From Myxococcota bacterium (GTDB lineage: Bacteria; Myxococcota_C; UBA6777), in assembly GCA_963169055.1 (NCBI GenBank), contig CAUJFU010000403.1:1-11211 (forward strand): 11,211 nucleotides of DNA. The letters run 5' to 3'. Below are positions 7,253-11,211 of the stretch, piece by piece. The notes under the pieces were generated by a model. The model ran no database searches and was not told the DNA's origin. It saw only the letters and a program-made list of their open reading frames with translations. Positions within the stretch are counted from its first letter, which is position 1; each line of letters begins with the position of its first letter. Position numbers and translations under genes: made by a program.

Positions 7253-10200
7253 TTAGCGTGTGTTGGGTTGGGGGGATGGTTTGGGAGAGCGGCGTTGTCG
7301 CAGGGCAAAGATCAAGAGGAAGAAGAGGAAGAAGGCAGGAGAAGAGGGGGAGGAACCTTGGCAACCGCAGCCACCACCGGGCGTTTTGGTGTCGGCGTTG
7401 TTTTCGTTGCTTTGGCCGATCTCTTTGGTATCGCCATCGTTGGTGTTGCTATCGTTGTTGTTGCCGTCGTTGTTGTTGCCATCGTTGGTGTTGCCATCGT
7501 TGGTGTTGCCATCGTTGTTGCCGCCGTCGTCGGTGGGTTCGTTTGTTTTGGCTTCTTGGTGGGTTTCGGAAGGGTTGGAGGATTGGATGTTGAAGGTCCA
7601 AGTCTCGGACCAAGGGCCGTTTTCTTTGCCGTCGTGAGCGCGAGCGCGCCAATGGTAGGTTTTTCCGGCCTCTAGTCCTGCGGGTTGCCAAGAGACGGAG
7701 CTGTTGGTGGGGTTGAGTTGATTGTTTTCGATCACATCGCTGGAAAAGTCTTTTTGTGTGGAGACTTGGAAGTGGTAGGAGAGTTTGTCTTTATCGGGAT
7801 CGGAGGATTCGGCTGCGCGCAAGGTGGCTTGGATGGAGGGTAGTGTGTTTCCGTTGGCGGGTTCTTGGAGGATGGGGGCGGTGGGTAGGTCATTTTTGCT
7901 GTTGACAAAGAATTCGCCACCGAAGACCCAAGGTGTGGTGGTTTTTCCGTCGGATGCGCGGGTGCGCCAGAAGTAGGCTGTATTTTCTTTGAGGGGAGCG
8001 GCGGGTTTCCATGTGGTGATGCCGCCGACATCTTGCGCGATTTTGTCTTTTGCGATCTTGTCGGTGCTATCGAAGGTTTTGACGGTATCGACTTCGATCG
8101 TGAGGGTGACGGGTTCGTTGTCGGGATCGATGGAGTTGATGACTTCGAAGTCGGGTGGGTTGGTGGGGACGGTGTCGCCGTCTTTGGGTTTACGGGGTTG
8201 GGGCGCGGAGGGGGCTTTGTTGGCTAGGGAGACGGTGAACGAGGCGGGATTCATCCAAGGCCCGTCAGCGCCCGCTGTATCGGTGGCTTTGGCGCGCCAG
8301 TAGTAGATTTTGTTGTCGGTGAGTTGGACATCGACCTTCCAGCTTGTTGCGCCAGAGCGGCCTTCGGTGACGGCGGCAGAACGGGAGAGGACTTGTTGGA
8401 AGTTTTTGTCGGTGGCGATCTCAAAGCGATAGACGAGGGCGGAGCCTTCGGGATCGGTGGCGTTGGTGACTTCGAGGGTGGGTTGGAGGGCGGCGACTTG
8501 GCCGCCATCGACGGGCGAAGAGAGCGCAGGTGCGGTGGGTGGGTCGTTTTGAGCGTTGACGGTGAAGGAGTACACGGCGGACCAAGGGCTTTGTAGGGAG
8601 CCATCGGAGGCTTGTGCGCGCCAGTAGTAGATTTTGTTTTCTTGGAGGGGTGGCGTGACGGTCCATTGCGTGGTGTTGGGGGTTTCGGGGATGCTTTGGG
8701 AGGCGACTTTTTGGGAGAAGTTGGCATCGGTGGCGACTTCGAAGGTGTAGGTGAGTTTGTCGCCGTCTGCGTCGGTGCTGTTGGTGAGGGTGAGGGTGGG
8801 TGTAAGCGAGGACACGGTGGCAGCGTTGGCTGGAGAAGTGAGTGTGGGTGCGGTGGGTGCTTGTCCTTGGGTGATTTGGAGCGAGGCGATGCCCTTGATA
8901 CCGTTGCTTTCAGCGGTGACGGTGACGGAAGCTGCGGTGCTGGGGGCGGTATAGAGGCCAGCTTGTGTGATCGTGCCGCTGCTTGCGCTCCATGTGACGG
9001 TTCCAAGGGCGATCGGCTGCCCGTTGGTGTCTTCGCCTGTGGCGGTGAAGGTTTGTTGTGCGCTGACTTTGAGGGTGGCGGTGGCGGGTGATACGTTGAT
9101 CTTAGCGAGTGTTGCGGCTTTTTTGATGATGACAGAAGCGTTGCCGTTGATGCCACCAGCGGTGGCCGTCACGGTGAAGGTGCCTTCGGCGGTGCCGGCG
9201 GTGAAGGTGGCTTGGGTGCGGAGTCCTCCGCTCGGGGCGATGCTTCCGCCCCCACCGGGTAGGGACCAGCTAAAGCTGGTGCCAGAGATGCGTTGATTGT
9301 TGCTGTCGTAGGCGGCGGCGGTGAAGAGTTGTTGTCCGTTGGGTTGGAGTGTGATGCTGACGGGAGTGACGGTGATGGAAGCGACCGCAGGGCCAGAGGG
9401 CGTCACTTCGACGGTGGCGTAACCACGGATGTTTCCGCTGCGGGCTTCGACGGTGTTGGCAAAGGTTGCGGGTGTGGTGTTGGCGGTGAAAAGTCCCGTG
9501 GGATCGATGGTTCCGCCACCTGCGATCACGGCCCATGTGGTGGATGGGGTGGTGGCGAGGGTGTTGTTGTAGCGATCTTTTCCAACGACGGAGAATTGTT
9601 GTGTTTTGTTGATTTGGACTTGGGCGGGGTTGGGAGAGACTTCGAGTTTGTTGAGATCGTTGGGGATGATCTCGACGTCTCCTGTTCCCGCGATGCCATC
9701 GACGGTTGCGGTGATGCTGGCGGAATAGGTTCCTGCGATCGTTCCTGCGGAAAGCGTACCGTCCGAGGTGATCGTGCCTGCGTTGGGAGTTGCGGTCCAT
9801 GCGATGGTTTTGTTCGCGATGATATTGCCGTATTGATCGGTAATACGGGCCGTCACCTTTGCGCTTTCTCCCGCTTTGACGGTGGTTTTGGTGGGCAGGA
9901 CTTCCACTTTGGTGGTGGGTCCGGGCAGAACGTTCACGGTGGCGTAGCCTTTGATGCTGCCCGAAGTGGCTTCGATGGTGCTGGTGTAAGTTTTGGCGGT
10001 GGTGTTGGCGGTAAAAAGTCCTGTGCCCGAGAGAGTTCCGCCGCCGTTGACGAGCGCCCATGTAAAGGTCAACCCGTTCACTTGGCTGCCGTTGCTATCG
10101 TAGCCAACGGCGGTGAATTGTTGGCTTTGCCCGACCACAAGGTTGGCGGGTGTTGGGGTGACGACGATCTGGGCGAGGATCGGCTGAAAGGGAAGTGCGC

Positions 10201-11211
10201 CGAGGTCGGAGCCATCGGTTCCTTTTTGGCGTGCGGGGCTGTTGCTGGTGAGGTTGAAATCATCGGTGGTTTCGTTGACGAAGAGCGGATTGGAGATCAC
10301 GGTGTTGGTGCAATTGACGCGTTCGTAGGTGGTGCCGGAGGTATCCCAGATCAGGTTGTTTTTGCAGGTGGGCATATAGGTGGTGCTGCTGTTGTAGAAA
10401 TCTGTGCTGGTGGAGTAGTTTTTGGTGATGATGTTGTTTTGGACGGTGACTATTCCGCCGCTGGCACCGACGTTTGTGTAAAGTCCATAGTAGGTGTTGA
10501 GGGTGATCGTGTTGTGATCGAGCAACGTGAGGCCCGAAGCGTTGGTCGAAGAGATGTACACAGCGTAGGTGCTGGTGTTTCGGTAGATTTGTGTGAACGT
10601 GATGCGGGTGGTGGCGTTGTTGGCGTAGAGGCCGTTGGTGTTGCGGTGAACTTTTCCTCGAACCAGCGAGAGTTCCGCACTGCTGCTTGCGTAGAAAGCG
10701 TACTGTGCGGTGTTGGTGATCTCGATATCGCTTGCATCGAGGATGCCCGATGATTCGGCAGATGCGCCGTACTGTCCATCGCGCAACAAGACATCGCGGA
10801 AGCTGACTTTTCCACCAGACAACACGCGGATGCCGTACCAGATGCCGCGAGAGGTGGAAGCACCCTTGAGTTCGACGCGTTGGCTGGAGGTGCCTTGGGC
10901 GATCAAGTTTCCTTGAACGACGATCTCGGCGCGGGCGGGATCTGCGCCACCGACCATATCATCGGTGGATGCGGAGATTCGTGCGCCTGTTTGCAGTGTC
11001 AGCGTAACACCGGGAGGAACGAGCAGATCGCCTGTGAGGGTGTAATCGCCCGCAGGAAGGGTGAGATCTTGGAAGAGTTTTCCGTGGAGGACGTTGGTGA
11101 CTTGGGCGGTCCATTGGAAGGCACCGAGATCGACGCCGTTGATGCCGGCTTTTCGGGCGGGGGAGCGGTCGTACAAGCGGAAGTCATCGGACGTTTCGTT
11201 GACGAAGAGGG
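7253..11211 (-). CDS. Giant secreted beta-helix / Ig-like / FN3-like protein with MYXO-CTERM-like tail (N-terminus outside window)
   Basis: The minus-strand frame is open to the window edge. About 1318 C-terminal residues are visible, numbered here from the TTG at 11176. Residues 1-330 form a right-handed parallel beta-helix with Asn-rich rungs, bounded by two related modules (FVNETxDDFxL...SPARxxGxDGxDLGA, the first cut by the window edge). Five Ig-like (Big-type) domains follow at about 333-417, 420-505, 508-592, 597-686 and 690-769. Four FN3-like domains of ~100 residues are at 774-874, 879-983, 989-1092 and 1098-1198, each with acidic DxDxDxL-type loops and YYWRA-type strands. Then come Asp/Asn pentads (1217-1251) and a sorting tail. 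Only four cysteines are present (271, 289, 1270, 1272), fitting an exported protein. A surface adhesin or glycan-binding role is inferred; a lyase activity of the helix is possible. It reads toward the nicotinamidase operon. Confidence 0.88.
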   Translation of the reverse strand, partial: LFVNETSDDFRLYDRSPARKAGINGVDLGAFQWTAQVTNVLHGKLFQDLTLPAGDYTLTGDLLVPPGVTLTLQTGARISASTDDMVGGADPARAEIVVQGNLIAQGTSSQRVELKGASTSRGIWYGIRVLSGGKVSFRDVLLRDGQYGASAESSGILDASDIEITNTAQYAFYASSSAELSLVRGKVHRNTNGLYANNATTRITFTQIYRNTSTYAVYISSTNASGLTLLDHNTITLNTYYGLYTNVGASGGIVTVQNNIITKNYSTSTDFYNSSTTYMPTCKNNLIWDTSGTTYERVNCTNTVISNPLFVNETTDDFNLTSNSPARQKGTDGSDLGALPFQPILAQIVVTPTPANLVVGQSQQFTAVGYDSNGSQVNGLTFTWALVNGGGTLSGTGLFTANTTAKTYTSTIEATSGSIKGYATVNVLPGPTTKVEVLPTKTTVKAGESAKVTARITDQYGNIIANKTIAWTATPNAGTITSDGTLSAGTIAGTYSASITATVDGIAGTGDVEIIPNDLNKLEVSPNPAQVQINKTQQFSVVGKDRYNNTLATTPSTTWAVIAGGGTIDPTGLFTANTTPATFANTVEARSGNIRGYATVEVTPSGPAVASITVTPVSITLQPNGQQLFTAAAYDSNNQRISGTSFSWSLPGGGGSIAPSGGLRTQATFTAGTAEGTFTVTATAGGINGNASVIIKKAATLAKINVSPATATLKVSAQQTFTATGEDTNGQPIALGTVTWSASSGTITQAGLYTAPSTAASVTVTAESNGIKGIASLQITQGQAPTAPTLTSPANAATVSSLTPTLTLTNSTDADGDKLTYTFEVATDANFSQKVASQSIPETPNTTQWTVTPPLQENKIYYWRAQASDGSLQSPWSAVYSFTVNAQNDPPTAPALSSPVDGGQVAALQPTLEVTNATDPEGSALVYRFEIATDKNFQQVLSRSAAVTEGRSGATSWKVDVQLTDNKIYYWRAKATDTAGADGPWMNPASFTVSLANKAPSAPQPRKPKDGDTVPTNPPDFEVINSIDPDNEPVTLTIEVDTVKTFDSTDKIAKDKIAQDVGGITTWKPAAPLKENTAYFWRTRASDGKTTTPWVFGGEFFVNSKNDLPTAPILQEPANGNTLPSIQATLRAAESSDPDKDKLSYHFQVSTQKDFSSDVIENNQLNPTNSSVSWQPAGLEAGKTYHWRARAHDGKENGPWSETWTFNIQSSNPSETHQEAKTNEPTDDGGNNDGNTNDGNTNDGNNNDGNNNDSNTNDGDTKEIGQSNENNADTKTPGGGCGCQGSSPSSPAFFLFFLLIFALRQRRSPKPSPQPNTR
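7289..7375 (-). other. MYXO-CTERM-like C-terminal sorting signal
   Basis: This encodes GGGCGCQGSSPSSP, then the hydrophobic run AFFLFFLLIFAL and the basic RQRR. The order of Cys, transmembrane segment and Arg cluster is the layout of MYXO-CTERM tails processed by myxosortases in Myxococcota. Unusually, about 12 more residues (SPKPSPQPNTR) follow the basic cluster, and there are two cysteines. Confidence 0.7.
7424..7528 (-). repeat. 15-bp tandem repeats encoding an Asp/Asn-rich linker
   Basis: Seven degenerate 15-bp units encode pentads of the form D-G-N-x-N (DGGNN, DGNTN, DGNTN, DGNNN, DGNNN, DSNTN, DGDTK). They separate the last FN3-like domain from the sorting tail, probably as a flexible, perhaps cation-binding, wall-spanning spacer. 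Unit number may vary by slippage. Confidence 0.85.
8292..8638 (-). repeat. Identical 23-bp block shared by adjacent FN3-like domains
   Basis: The plus-strand sequence GCGCGCCAGTAGTAGATTTT plus GTT occurs at 8292-8314 and 8616-8638, 324 bp (108 codons) apart. It encodes NKIYYWRA in FN3-like domains 1 and 2. Identity at the DNA level points to a fairly recent duplication or to gene conversion. Confidence 0.75.
9119..10171 (-). repeat. Two-domain tandem duplication of Ig-like units
   Basis: Ig domains 1 and 3 share TGLFTANTT and GYATV segments. Ig domains 2 and 4 share the pattern xAGTxxGTxxxxxTAxxxGIxG. Corresponding points in domains 1 and 3 are 525 bp (175 codons) apart, as shown by a 23-bp block with one mismatch at 9474-9496 and 9999-10021. 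The simplest reading is duplication of an Ig pair. Confidence 0.6.

Noticed and set aside
7424-7528. CRISPR-like or intergenic tandem array
   Set aside because: The repeats are 15 bp without spacers and are in frame inside a coding sequence, encoding Asp/Asn pentads.
8251-9156. Long Pro/Ser-rich minus-strand frame in the surface-protein gene
   Set aside because: It is a shifted frame of the Ig/FN3-coding region. The sense frame has clear domains; this one is low-complexity.
9293-10753. Long open plus-strand frame of 486 codons
   Set aside because: It lies antisense to the giant surface-protein gene, and its Gly/Val/Asp-rich low-complexity translation mirrors the codon bias of the real gene.

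Overview
The window most resembles a member of the Myxococcota or a related delta-type lineage with moderate GC content. The main reason is a very large surface protein at the right end. It finishes with a Cys-containing, hydrophobic, Arg-rich tail like a MYXO-CTERM sorting signal. The housekeeping genes are ordinary Gram-negative types. The assignment is an inference from gene content, not a phylogeny.

Layout: (1) Positions 1-2105 look like the edge of a glycan or polysaccharide biosynthesis locus. They hold the C-terminal part of a GT-B glycosyltransferase, an overlapping class I SAM methyltransferase on the plus strand, and a second SAM methyltransferase converging from the minus strand. 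A 23-bp direct repeat lies at their junction. (2) Positions 2106-2444 are a gene-poor divergent region with a strong compound hairpin and a second hairpin next to the ribosome binding site of metY (2445-3725, O-acetylhomoserine sulfhydrylase). (3) Positions 3737-4399 encode an unrecognised 220-residue protein on the minus strand, tail to tail with metY. (4) Positions 4400-4767 are mostly non-coding, with two small dyads and one weak lipoprotein-like small ORF. (5) Positions 4768-5166 encode a MAPEG-family membrane protein. (6) Positions 5344-7031 are a two-gene minus-strand operon with a 4-nt start/stop overlap: a nicotinamidase-like cysteine hydrolase followed by a NrtR-type Nudix/winged-helix regulator. 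It is preceded by an 18-bp inverted repeat flanking a possible promoter. (7) Positions 7253-11211 are the C-terminal 1.3 kb of codons of a giant secreted protein: parallel beta-helix, five Ig-like domains, four FN3-like domains, an Asp/Asn pentad linker and a sorting tail.

Functional links: the nicotinamidase-like enzyme and the NrtR-like protein form a plausible self-regulated NAD-salvage unit. This is the best-supported regulatory story in the window. The metY leader may be a cis-regulatory RNA, but it does not match the riboswitch consensus sequences I can recall. I see no CRISPR array, tRNA, rRNA, transposase or phage gene. No clearly new multi-gene system is evident; the most unusual signals are the metY leader and the inverted-repeat promoter of the NrtR operon.
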